This document shows positions 22,951-32,934 of a stretch of 59,090 nucleotides of DNA, piece by piece (the first letter of the stretch is position 1; each line of letters begins with the position of its first letter). The notes under the pieces were generated by a model, which saw nothing but the letters and a program-made list of their open reading frames with translations, ran no database searches and had not been told where the DNA came from. A program made the position numbers and the translations under genes. Source of the DNA: Eremomyces bilateralis CBS 781.70 (taxonomy: Eukaryota > Ascomycota > Dothideomycetes > Eremomycetales > Eremomycetaceae); assembly GCF_010015585.1 (NCBI RefSeq), contig NW_022985084.1:474735-533824 (forward strand), written 5' to 3'.

Positions 22951-25900
22951 TCATGGCGCATCCGGCCTATACTCCGGGTCCACTTTACTCTGCTTAAACA
23001 AACTCTTCCCACGAAGCCACTGCCGGTAGGCCTTATATCGTTTTTTCGCTCCGTCATCCCCCCTCACTGTCAGCGGATCATCGGGCAAGACAAGATAATC
23101 ATGGTACTCCTCCAACACCTCCTCATCGGGCTCCCAAGGTCGCTCTTTCTGCCAACGCGCAGCCCCATTGTCCATTTCCTCGTCCGTGATATTTATGCCC
23201 AAGGCATTTCGACCCAGCATCGAGCCTGACGCAAGATCGCGCTTGAGATCTTTTCCGCCCACGTAGACCATAAAGTCTACCAGACTGCTATCTTCGCCGA
23301 ACTCACCGGACTGAATAAGTGCGGCAAGTTCCTCCGAACCGGGCAATTCATTGCCCACAACCAGGGGCAGCTCCAAGGGATGTCGTACATATTGATCGTA
23401 TTCTTCTGCTTCGGCGGCACTGACAGTGGGATTGAGACTGTGATGGTGGAACTGATTCAGGGTCCATAAGTGCTGAAGGGTTTTATCTCCAGGTGGAAAG
23501 GAGCTTGACAAGGAGTTCGATGTACCCGTTGTGATCGAAGAGTAAGGGACAGCATCATGGCTGGAGGCAACCGGAAGAGATCCGATTGAGAATGCCGGGG
23601 CTGGGAGTGGTTGAGCCGATTCATACGGATTTAGTCGCGTGGGTTTGGACTCTCGGATGATTCCTTGGCGAATTGGAGAAATTTCGCGAGGGGCGGATCC
23701 TGGGCGGGTGATGATGGACACGTCATCGCGTAGCGGATCAAAGATGGTGACGCCTTTTCGCGTTTTCTTGTCTGGAGTAGTCGGTCGCTCTGGGTCGGGG
23801 CGCCGTCGAGGCCGAAATGGAGACAGACCTTGGCGAGAATCTTGATGCCCTGTTCCTACCGAGGGGGCCCCAGTGCCAGAAATATATCGAGTGTTTACAA
23901 TCAGTCGATACGAGAAGACCTTCGCAAGTGACGATATTGCCAATGGACGATAAAATTCTAGCCAGTAATCGTCAACCTGCTCCGGCTGTATTTGATTGAC
24001 GTTGGACAGTTGGCGGAAGGGTACGGAGTGTGGTAGAGATCGTCTCTCAAGGAACTTTGGCGTATACCACTGGATATAGTTTCGCCTTTGAGCACGACTA
24101 TCATTCCACGATCGAGGATCTCGGTGATGCAGGTAGTAGTCGGATGCCAGTTCCCAAAGCATGGGCTGGCCTTGCGCGTAAATGTAGTTCCCAAGGAATA
24201 GGTTATATGCCTCCTGACGCTGTGCATCGATGAATGAGTTGTTGTAGTATCGCTTGAATGACTCCACCATATCCCGGGAGGAAGACTGCCATTGATTGAT
24301 TTTCCGATACGTGGACATGGTGTTGACCAAATGGGATCCGCCATATTGAACCGCGATGGTATCCCCGTGCTCGTGAAACATATTCGTGAAGATATCGGCG
24401 GCATCGGTTTCATATTCGACGGTCGGTTCCTCAATAATGCCAAGAGACTGCAGCTGTCTCCCGAACGCTCGTTTGCCAATGACCGACTGCGCAGCATTGG
24501 TCCGGTCCAGGCAGTCGATACAGTTGGTCCTCGCCACTCCGTTTTGGAGGCTCGGGTGGCCAACATTTTCACCACCGTTATGAAAGAATCCAGTTTTCGC
24601 CAAAATCTCCCCCGAAAGAATGTCCAGGGTCCCAATCACATCCTGGCCTCGCGTCTTGACCGCCCTACTCATGTCGAACGCCTTGTATAAGATCCTGTTC
24701 CCTTCCGGCAATGACTGGTTCAGATACCGTAGCGCACTTTCGAATTCATAAAGGAGTTTTGATTCTCGTGGCGTACGCTCTCTCGCCTTGATCAGATTGA
24801 CAGCATAGATTGGAGATCCATATCGTTCGAAAAGATTGTCAAAGTGAAGTGCCGCTGCTTCGTAGAATGGGTCGACGAGATTCAAGTCGATATCTGGTTT
24901 CGGCGTGACCCCGGTATTTTCTTGCGTCCAGTACAACGGAATGCTTCCACGGTGCTGAACGTAGGATGTATACGTGGGATTGGCAAAAAGTCGGGGTCCA
25001 GGGGCGTGGAAACTGGTAGTGATCATTTCGGAAACGATTTGCTCCGTCTCAACGTCGTTCGCCACATATCCAAGATCATTTGAACCGCGTTTGAGAAATC
25101 TTGCTCCAGCAAAGCATCGCGAACGCCTGGCGATGATGGTCAAGTACACCCTGCGACCGAACACGTTCAGGGAAGACTGCGCGATGAATCCATGTATCAC
25201 GGGCAGACACCAATCGAACGTGTTCTGAATGACACCTACTGCAGGATTGAGTAGATGACGATTCCAGACGAACATGTCGTTCCAGTCGTGCGGGTACGGT
25301 GTTTGGCCCTGAGCAAGGGCTTCTCGTTCTCGGATAATATTCTGCTGCAGGCTTCTGGTGATGTTGTAGGAGTAGCTGAAGTAAAAGTTGTTGTTCAAGT
25401 CAAAGTTATTGAGAATGCTCAAGTATCGGGCCTCCTCTGGGTTGCGGTCGCGCTGAAACTTCGAGGTCGAGCCGGTGGTGAGAGGTATCAACTCCGTTCC
25501 ATCCACTTGATAGATATAATGCCCTCCAAGCATGGCCACTTGAGTCCGCTTCGTGATGAGAAGCATGTAGTAAGCTTCAGTAAATCGAATGAAGCCCATC
25601 AGTCCCCAGCTGGAGCATTTCAGCTTCAGTCCACCGCTGGCCTTGTTTCCGTCATCGATGGCATTTAGCAGTTGGTTCATTTCGCGCTTGTCGTAAACTA
25701 TCTCATCCTCGAAAATATTGAGATGACCAGGCGGTGCTGTGCGATCGATTTTCAGGACGCGAAAGTGTCGGTCAAGGACGTCGCCCGCGACGAGATAGAA
25801 GCGCGTTGTCGTCTCGTACAAACTGAAACGGTGCATCTTGTGTCGGGCACTATCGCCAACTCTTTCATAGCCGGCACTTTTATTTCTCTGCATCGTTGTC

Positions 25901-26169
25901 GGGCTGTTACTTCGCTCAAATGATTGAGGGATGAGCGCTTCTTCTTCCTGGGCGCCGTCGAACTGGAGGCTCTCCGTTGCTGGAGACGCATTTTCAATCC
26001 TACTCTTCCGGTCGAGATTGGGAACAGCTTCATACGTGGAATTGGGTCCACCCTCATTCGAGAAGCCATCCTTGCTCTTTAACATATGATCTTCGAGTTG
26101 TTCAGCACCTTCAAGTTGCGGATCATGCCTTTTCGCGGGCGGGTTCCCATGATCTGCAGTATCCGGCAT
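22951..26169 (-). CDS. FIG4: Sac-domain polyphosphoinositide phosphatase Fig4
   Basis: Single-exon gene of 1072 residues. The open frame extends to 26202 only from a TTG codon, so ATG 26169 (MPDTADHGNPP) is taken as the start. After a disordered N-terminus, the Sac fold begins at RFSLYETTTRFYLVAGDVLD and HFRVLKIDRT. The catalytic loop RTNCIDCLDRTNAAQ, near residue 550, is the C-X5-R(T) phosphatase signature with all residues present. Fig4 removes the 5-phosphate of PI(3,5)P2 and, with Fab1 and Vac14, sets the level of this lipid on the vacuole. The C-terminal region has the Fig4-specific segment on layout HPLELPLVVGNELPGSEELA. The length is somewhat above yeast Fig4 (879), as usual in filamentous fungi. 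Confidence 0.93.
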   Translation of the reverse strand: MPDTADHGNPPAKRHDPQLEGAEQLEDHMLKSKDGFSNEGGPNSTYEAVPNLDRKSRIENASPATESLQFDGAQEEEALIPQSFERSNSPTTMQRNKSAGYERVGDSARHKMHRFSLYETTTRFYLVAGDVLDRHFRVLKIDRTAPPGHLNIFEDEIVYDKREMNQLLNAIDDGNKASGGLKLKCSSWGLMGFIRFTEAYYMLLITKRTQVAMLGGHYIYQVDGTELIPLTTGSTSKFQRDRNPEEARYLSILNNFDLNNNFYFSYSYNITRSLQQNIIREREALAQGQTPYPHDWNDMFVWNRHLLNPAVGVIQNTFDWCLPVIHGFIAQSSLNVFGRRVYLTIIARRSRCFAGARFLKRGSNDLGYVANDVETEQIVSEMITTSFHAPGPRLFANPTYTSYVQHRGSIPLYWTQENTGVTPKPDIDLNLVDPFYEAAALHFDNLFERYGSPIYAVNLIKARERTPRESKLLYEFESALRYLNQSLPEGNRILYKAFDMSRAVKTRGQDVIGTLDILSGEILAKTGFFHNGGENVGHPSLQNGVARTNCIDCLDRTNAAQSVIGKRAFGRQLQSLGIIEEPTVEYETDAADIFTNMFHEHGDTIAVQYGGSHLVNTMSTYRKINQWQSSSRDMVESFKRYYNNSFIDAQRQEAYNLFLGNYIYAQGQPMLWELASDYYLHHRDPRSWNDSRAQRRNYIQWYTPKFLERRSLPHSVPFRQLSNVNQIQPEQVDDYWLEFYRPLAISSLAKVFSYRLIVNTRYISGTGAPSVGTGHQDSRQGLSPFRPRRRPDPERPTTPDKKTRKGVTIFDPLRDDVSIITRPGSAPREISPIRQGIIRESKPTRLNPYESAQPLPAPAFSIGSLPVASSHDAVPYSSITTGTSNSLSSSFPPGDKTLQHLWTLNQFHHHSLNPTVSAAEAEEYDQYVRHPLELPLVVGNELPGSEELAALIQSGEFGEDSSLVDFMVYVGGKDLKRDLASGSMLGRNALGINITDEEMDNGAARWQKERPWEPDEEVLEEYHDYLVLPDDPLTVRGDDGAKKRYKAYRQWLRGKSLFKQSKVDPEYRPDAP

Positions 26170-26866
26170 GTTGAACCGCCTTGGTGGGGATTGATCGGAC
26201 AAGTTGACGAGGCTTAATTTAGCCAGGCTTCATCCTCCCATTCTTGACCCAAGTCAGACGCTTCTGTATATAAGACAAGAATTCAAAGTTCGCTGCGGTC
26301 TCAGTTAGATGCCACCTGTGGTTGCGATCACCAAACGTCATCAGGGCTCGTGTGCAACAACAACAGGTAGGGATGTCAACTTTTGCATCTTAATGATTCG
26401 GAAAGAGGACGGATATTGGTTTCATTAAATCTTCAGGTAGGCGGACGACCAAACGTTTGAAGGCAATGATAAACTGGTGATTGCTTGCAGTATTAATGCT
26501 GTCTATGGGCGAAATGTTGATGAGCGGTGGCAAAATTGGGATATAGAGCATCACGGGACGCTGTTGTTGATGGACTAAGATAAGGCGCTCTACGCTTAAT
26601 TACCTCCGATATCTCTACGGTATGGTCTATTTGGTCTCTACATAATATCCATATACAGATTAGCCATCTTCGTCGCCATTTATATTGATGCCATCTCCTC
26701 CTTGGGGTATCATTAAGTCGACCGATGTCCGGTTCATCCGCATCGTGCCCTGGTGGATACAAGATAGAATATATTGGGTATTGCCTGGAACATGAATTGT
26801 CCAAATGTATGGCAATTTTGCTCACTCCATCTTGATCGAGGTGTGCTGAGCTGACTGATAGCTAGT
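26170..26866. other. Intergenic
   Basis: About 700 bp upstream of Fig4, before the Trs85 stop. It presumably contains the FIG4 promoter. The minus-strand open frame 26493-26825 shows no family features. Nothing else recognised. Confidence 0.4.
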
Positions 26867-29332
26867 TTATTCGGATTCTTGCATGTCTGACTTTGAAAGC
26901 TCCTGGACCCCAAAGCCGTCCTGGTCAGGTCGCTCCTTTTCGCCCAACGGTTCAAGAGTAGTCCCATCAGCAATGAGCTTCGTTGGACTTGGCGGAACAG
27001 GGCCCATCAAGCTTCTCCGATGTGGTTTCATGTCCAATAGTTCTTCCGTTTCCTCCACATCTTGCTCCTCCTCCCCATTGTCATCCAACGCCGTTGGGCC
27101 TCTATTCTGTGTAATCACTTCTCTCAGTTGGTCAACGAATTCCTTCATATGTGGAAACTCCGAATGCATGCCCGCCACATCGTCCGACCCATATGCCTTC
27201 GTCGCTTGTATGAGAGCGTGGTCTGCTCGTGCATATCGCCCCAACCGTATCCAATGATCCGAAGCCAGCACGTTCCAGAACGCCGCACTCCTCATTCGAG
27301 ACCCGTACCGCAACATTCCAAGGCCTGGTCGCACTGTGTAGCATGCCGCCACGCGTTCCGCTAGTAGCACATGTCCAAGGGGGCCAACAAGGCCTAGTTC
27401 AAGCGCCTTGGATGCCCAAGTGACGGCACTGTCCGCAGCGGCTGTATTGACGGTGACGCGAAGTTTGAGAAGCTCCAGAGCGAGGCAAAGGCATCGTAGA
27501 GCATAATAAGGGGTGGAGCAGCGAGTGATGTAGGAGTATGAGGCGGTATCGAGGAGATTATCGATCGTTTCCAAGCGAAATTTGGAACTGGTGCTCGAGG
27601 TGCTGAGTGAGGACGTTGACGCTGTAGCCACAGGCCCTGAGCTTGGTGTAGATGCGTTAGCGAGCATGAGAGCCGATATCACAGCCATTTCGTTGGCACC
27701 GGCGTGATACTTCCAAGCCTTGTCGTGGGAAAAGTCCTGCCGTAGCAAGTCGTAGACGGAATGTGCAAGCTTGAAGTCACGAAGCATAAAAGCGAAATCG
27801 GCTAGCTTTCGCATGATCGCTTCCGGAGAGTCCGGTCGATAAAAGCCCTGCAAACCATCGTAATTCGAATTCGAATTCGTGCTGCCAAGGGATCCGATGG
27901 GATTGGAGGATGTTCGGGAAGAGCCGAAGGGGGCCCAACGTTTGGAAAGGGACATAAAACGACCGGAAAGACCTCGACGGCGGGAAACGACTTGTTCGTT
28001 CCATAGGGCAGAAAGTCGTTCCATGGAGGGAATAATGGATTGCGTGGCAAGTTCACGAACAAACGTGCGAATGGCGGTCGCGTCCGATTCGAAAATGCAA
28101 GGGGTTGAATCCTCGCCTTCGTATATCGCTTCTAAAGAGGCGGTTAGATTATCCCGGCGCAGGCGGAAGAACGACGTACCTCTTCGCTGGATTTCGGCTA
28201 GTTCTTCACTTGCTGATACCCATTCGCTTGCTGGCAGCCTCAAACTGTCATCATCCGAGGGGACACACTGACTACTCCTCAAGCGAAGGAGGTGGCAATG
28301 TAACCCGAATTTTCGTTTCATTTGCTCGTATAGTGCCATGGACTTCGTGATATCGTCATGATCGTCATCGTGAACCAGGACGTAATATCGAAGATAGTCG
28401 TTATTCACCCACGGCGGCAGTCTCCGCTCCCCCGTATTCGTACTGTCGTATAGTCGACGAAGCTCATCGATCGGGTTCGGGATTCGCGAGCTAATGGCGA
28501 TTACACATGCAACAGGATGTGCAAAGGTTTCATGTGGAGTCATCGGAAATGCGGATAGGAGTCGGCGTAGGTAGAGAGTATAGAAGGGAGAGATGGTGTC
28601 GGAAAATGGAGACTTCGGGTCTGGATAGTCCTCGGGTTGATCGTCCGGTTCCGTTCGCGACTCTGCGAATGCGAGATGTCGGTCGACAAGGTCTTCCACT
28701 TGCGAAATGTCGCCGCCCACCCTTGCGTACGACAGCATTGGTCGAATGGTCTCAGGTGAACCATTGATCGGGTCCATAGTTGCCTCCAGACTTCGTCGTA
28801 TCGGTGGCTTTGGTGCCCCTAGTCCGTCCCTCAGACCAGTAAACCGGAGTCCATATTCTTCCCAACTCCTGCTTGATCCAATACTATCCCGTATCACCAC
28901 TTTCCCCGGGACCTTTTCTCCGAATGGTCGAATGAGTTCGAGGAAGCCTTCTACAAACCCCTTTTCCCGCATCATCTCTTCGGTATCTTCGGATGCAAGT
29001 ACCCCAACGTGCGGTACGAAGGCTCGGAGAATGAGATCTCTTGGCTCGCCTCTCCGTCCCGAAGACGTGGGAGCTGTTTGATCGGAGCCATTGTGACTTC
29101 CCGTAGTCGTTGAGGCGCCAGCGATGACAGAAGGAGTGGGTGTAGCCGAACCCGAGCTGGGATGCGAGGTCGGGAGGGAAGAGGTGGAAGCGAATAGAGA
29201 GGACAGCGACGGATTCGAATGACGGTAGGGAAGAAAGGTGGATGAGGATACCTGTCTAACCCGCGGAAAGACGCTGGAGGATTCTAGGTCTGGGGAAGGT
29301 GATTGCACTGGGCTTTTAACGGGGGAGGACAT
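26867..29332 (-). CDS. TRS85: TRAPP complex subunit Trs85 (TRAPPC8)
   Basis: Single-exon gene of 821 residues, start ATG 29332. A Ser/Pro-rich N-terminus of about 95 residues precedes the family core: RAFVPHVGVLASEDTEEMMR, KGFVEGFLELIRPFGEKVPG, KVVIRDSIGSSRSWEEYGLR. Further on come LADFAFMLRDFKLAHSVYDL, AYSYITR-like SYSYITRCSTPYYALRCLCL and the VPPSPTKLIADG tail. Trs85 is the specific subunit of TRAPPIII, the Rab exchange factor for Ypt1 in selective autophagy and Golgi traffic. Low-complexity Ser/Thr tracts occur in the linker near residues 580-600. Confidence 0.87.
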   Translation of the reverse strand: MSSPVKSPVQSPSPDLESSSVFPRVRQVSSSTFLPYRHSNPSLSSLFASTSSLPTSHPSSGSATPTPSVIAGASTTTGSHNGSDQTAPTSSGRRGEPRDLILRAFVPHVGVLASEDTEEMMREKGFVEGFLELIRPFGEKVPGKVVIRDSIGSSRSWEEYGLRFTGLRDGLGAPKPPIRRSLEATMDPINGSPETIRPMLSYARVGGDISQVEDLVDRHLAFAESRTEPDDQPEDYPDPKSPFSDTISPFYTLYLRRLLSAFPMTPHETFAHPVACVIAISSRIPNPIDELRRLYDSTNTGERRLPPWVNNDYLRYYVLVHDDDHDDITKSMALYEQMKRKFGLHCHLLRLRSSQCVPSDDDSLRLPASEWVSASEELAEIQRRGTSFFRLRRDNLTASLEAIYEGEDSTPCIFESDATAIRTFVRELATQSIIPSMERLSALWNEQVVSRRRGLSGRFMSLSKRWAPFGSSRTSSNPIGSLGSTNSNSNYDGLQGFYRPDSPEAIMRKLADFAFMLRDFKLAHSVYDLLRQDFSHDKAWKYHAGANEMAVISALMLANASTPSSGPVATASTSSLSTSSTSSKFRLETIDNLLDTASYSYITRCSTPYYALRCLCLALELLKLRVTVNTAAADSAVTWASKALELGLVGPLGHVLLAERVAACYTVRPGLGMLRYGSRMRSAAFWNVLASDHWIRLGRYARADHALIQATKAYGSDDVAGMHSEFPHMKEFVDQLREVITQNRGPTALDDNGEEEQDVEETEELLDMKPHRRSLMGPVPPSPTKLIADGTTLEPLGEKERPDQDGFGVQELSKSDMQESE

Positions 29333-29946
29333 GTATGGCGACTTATGGCACCCAACAAAGGGTGATGATTAGGAGGCCGATCCTCGATGATGGATGCGAT
29401 GTTGGAAAATACATGGGTTATGGAGAAGTGATGGATGGGCCAAGCGGAGGTGCGCTGGGGGGAAGAAAGAGGTCAAAGGGCTGCTATCACCCGCAGCACA
29501 TGTCCGATCGATCCCATGCAGAATCTCTCACTATTGAAAGATGATATTCTTACGTTGTTTGCATCTGATGCGCATGGATAGAACATGGTGATCGACTGGA
29601 GGCCGCGAACGCCGGAGAACAGCAAGGGAATATCCCGAAGTTTAGCCGGTGGGAGGTGGCTGATCATCGGGTCGATTGCTGGTTTGCTGTCACGTGAAGC
29701 TGCCGAGAACATATCCCTTAGGTAAGCAGGCGTGGGAGCCTGGTAGGTCTCTCTGCCTGTATGACGCATATCTTCAACAACGGAGTCAACATTCGAGATT
29801 CTGGCACGGAATATTAGTTCAGTACGAGAGCAATCCTATTGAAGCACCTGGACCACGATTCACCAGGACAGCTGAAATGACCAAGTCGACATCTCACATA
29901 CTTAAATGAATCTGCAGTGGAGGTGCTATGAACTGCTGTCCATTTG
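29333..29946. other. Divergent intergenic region, TRS85 / CCA1-TTI2
   Basis: About 610 bp between two divergent start codons, presumably carrying both promoters. The frames 29335-29544 and 29473-29769 overlap each other on opposite strands and match nothing recognised. Confidence 0.4.
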
Positions 29947-32917
29947 ATGCCACTCCTTGATCGCATCCTTGTCCTTCCACAGAAACGTCGACTTCACCTT
30001 TTCCACTCCTGTAACACTTTTCGGCCCTTTCTAGTACGGTCAACAAGATTTTCGGTTGTATCAATCTGTTTCTCTTCCTCCCGCCTGCCATCAATGACTG
30101 AACATGGCAATGATGATGCGCGTGTAACAAAGAGACAAAAAATCCAGGGCAGCGTGATCGAGAGGACAGCAGACGCAAAGAAACCCTCTGAAATGGCGGC
30201 AATGACGAGTCGAAGAGATTTGGAAATCAAGTTGACAGAAGTCGAGTCGACTTTGGCACGATTCTTCTTGGATGTTGCCCAACACATTGATCAGAATCCT
30301 TCCGGAGAGGTCCCTCATGCGAAAGCAACTGATGATCCCACCATTTTACGCTTCACGGGTGGATGGGTCCGAGATAAGTTGCTGGGGGTTGCTAGCCACG
30401 ATATCGATGTGGCAGTCAACAATATGACTGGCTACCAGTTCGGACTGGTCATGAACCAATATCTGGACATCCCCGGAAAGTCCGAGAAATATGGCCTTCA
30501 AGGTTTGGCTGGGAAGCTCCACAAGATCGCAGCGAACCCCGAGAAATCGAAACATCTGGAAACCACGACGACACGGGTCTTCGGCCTAGACATTGATATT
30601 GTCAATCTACGAAAAGAAACATATGCAGAGGACAGCCGCAACCCACAGATGGAGTTTGGCACCCCTGAAGATGATGCTCTGCGCCGCGATGCGACCGTCA
30701 ATGCCTTATTCTACAATTTGAATACGTCCAAAGTGGAAGATTACACCGGAAGAGGTCTCAATGACATGGAGAAGAAGTTGATCCGTACCCCCTTGGAGCC
30801 TTATCAAACATTCAATGACGATCCCCTGAGAGTCCTTCGACTTATCCGCTTTGCGAGTCGGCTGGACTATGCGATCATACCTGAGGTATTGGAAGCCATG
30901 GCCGATGAATCGATCAAAGCGGCATTACGGCTGAAAATCAGCCGCGAAAGAGTCGGGGTGGAAATTGAGAAAATGCTCAAAGGGCCAAGGCCTTTGATGG
31001 CGCTTAGCTTAATCCATCGACTTGGGCTCTATGGCACGATATTCACCGATCCGACCATTACACCCTCGTGGCGGCCAGATACCCAGAGGTGGGACTCGGT
31101 TTACAACTTTGTGAGCAGCCTTTTGCTGTCGGATGCGGATGAGAAATTGATATCTCTGCGTTCAATCCTAATCCAGAATGAAGAGGATGGGTTCCTTGCG
31201 TGGGTGCTGGCTTGCACCGTTCCGTATCTGGATGCCCCAGAGCCTGCAGCCAACAAAAAGGGCAACAACCCCTCTCACCCTGGAGTATCCGCATTACGTG
31301 AAGGCATCAAGGCTCCAAACAAAGTTTCCGAGGTCACAGCAATTGCATACCAAAACCGCTCGGCTATAAAGGACTATAAGGACGGCCTGTTTATGCAGTT
31401 GAGAAATCCTGCTTCGAGAAAGAGCACGACCGATTTTGCTGCTCGAGATGTTCTTGGTCTGGCAATTCGACGATGGGGCTTTACTTGGAGGAGCCAAGTG
31501 CTTTTTTCCATGCTTGACGAGATCCATTCGGGCACAAGGAGCATCGCCAGTAAGTGCAATTTCCCATCATACTGGACGACAACTGAGGTATAGCGCAGCC
31601 ATTGTTTCCTCCTATGAGGCATTCGTCAAGCACGTAGAATCCTTAGATCTTCTCGACGCATATGCGTTGAAGCCCATCATCAATGGGAAAGCCCTTATGC
31701 AGGCCCTAGGTGGTAAATCAGGACCGTGGCTTCGAGGTGCATTGGACACGGTTATGGCATATCAACTTCGCAATCCCGGGAATGCCGATGCATCCGCGGC
31801 TATCGATGAAATAAAAGCGGCTCGCAGTAGGGACGAACGAGAAACCAGAAACGAGGCGAACAGTGGTGAGCTCACCAGGTCACTTATTCATCATTTTCTG
31901 AGGCTCACAATTCGCTCTTCTTTCGAAAAGCATCTGGCTCCCGAAGTGACCAGTGATGGCCGAAAGAAGCCTTCGAATGCAATCAGATCTTCGAACGACT
32001 ACATCGACGAAGAGAAGGAGAAAAACCTCAAACCCTGGAAGCATGGTGATGGTTTGGCATTGGAGCTGCTGATCTGGTCTGCAAAATCCATCAGAAGCCA
32101 ATGGGTCCAAGATAACTGGGGATTGCTCATACCCCCAATCCTTACCTTGCTCGATGACCATGATACTGGATATAAGATAATTGGATGCGATTGTTTGAGG
32201 CATGTCCTGGAAGTGACCCCGTCGTTACATTTGCAGCAAACAAATTTGGCAAATCTATTCGAAGAGAAGTTGTTGACATGCTTCTATTATCTACCGACCT
32301 CAATTTCGGTCGAAGACAGCTCGAGGACCCTTGCAGCAGCCACGGCAGCGATGGTCCAGCTCATACGATCACGATGGGCAATCGTGGCCAAACCTGATAT
32401 GGACCGACGCGTACAAGCACTAGACAAGCTTCTCCGACAAGGGATCCTCCGGCCATTGGAGCTCGCAGGGGACAATGCAGCGTTTGCCGCCGTATTGTTT
32501 CAAAACATGGCGTCCATTCTTGATGAGATGGAAATCCTGTCTGTCAAGCACATGCAAAACGTGCTTGACCCGATCTGCGGAACTCTTCGCGACCCATTCT
32601 TGCATGCCCACCCCCCTCTCGCGATCGCGACGCTTGAGGCTCTGAGGTCACTCATGAGAAACGCTTGGCCTCGAATTATTCCACACCGACAACAGATTAT
32701 CCGAGGGTTAACGCGTTGCTGGGTCACTTTATGTGAAGACTCGCAGCAACCCTTCAGTAATGAATCGGAACTGAATGCAGCTCGACTGGAATGTAAAGAG
32801 GCCTGGGAGATGTTGTCGGCCATCACGATGCACGGGGGTGTTGATATAGAGGATGAGATCCATGAAATGGTCGAGGCCGACCTAAGGTTGGGCGGTCTTT
32901 TCCAACGCAAGGTGTGA
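29947..32917 (+). CDS. CCA1: CCA-adding tRNA nucleotidyltransferase fused to a Tti2-like domain
   Basis: Exons 29947-31549 and 31599-32917 with a 49-nt intron give 973 residues. The first part is the CCA-adding enzyme that builds and repairs tRNA 3' ends: GGWVRDKLLG, HDIDVAV (metal-binding Asp pair), RRDATVNALFYNL and FASRLDYAI, and, after the intron, DAYALKPIINGKALMQAL with GPWLRGALDTVMAYQLRNP, the usual C-terminal block. The frame does not stop at about residue 610, where the enzyme should end, but continues with LWSAKSIRSQWVQDNWGLL, IPPILTLLDDHDTGYKIIGC and CFYYLPTSISVED. This is the helical-repeat pattern of Tti2, a partner of Tel2 and Tti1 in maturing PI3K-like kinases. Two in-frame starts exist: ATG 29947 adds a 49-residue Arg-rich presequence, and ATG 30094 begins the cytosolic form, as known for yeast CCA1. 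Confidence 0.88.
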
Positions 32918-32934
32918 ATCCGAATGAATCTTCC

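Noticed and set aside
26170-26202. N-terminal extension of Fig4 to 26202
   Set aside because: It would begin at TTG, not ATG; the first in-frame ATG is 26169.
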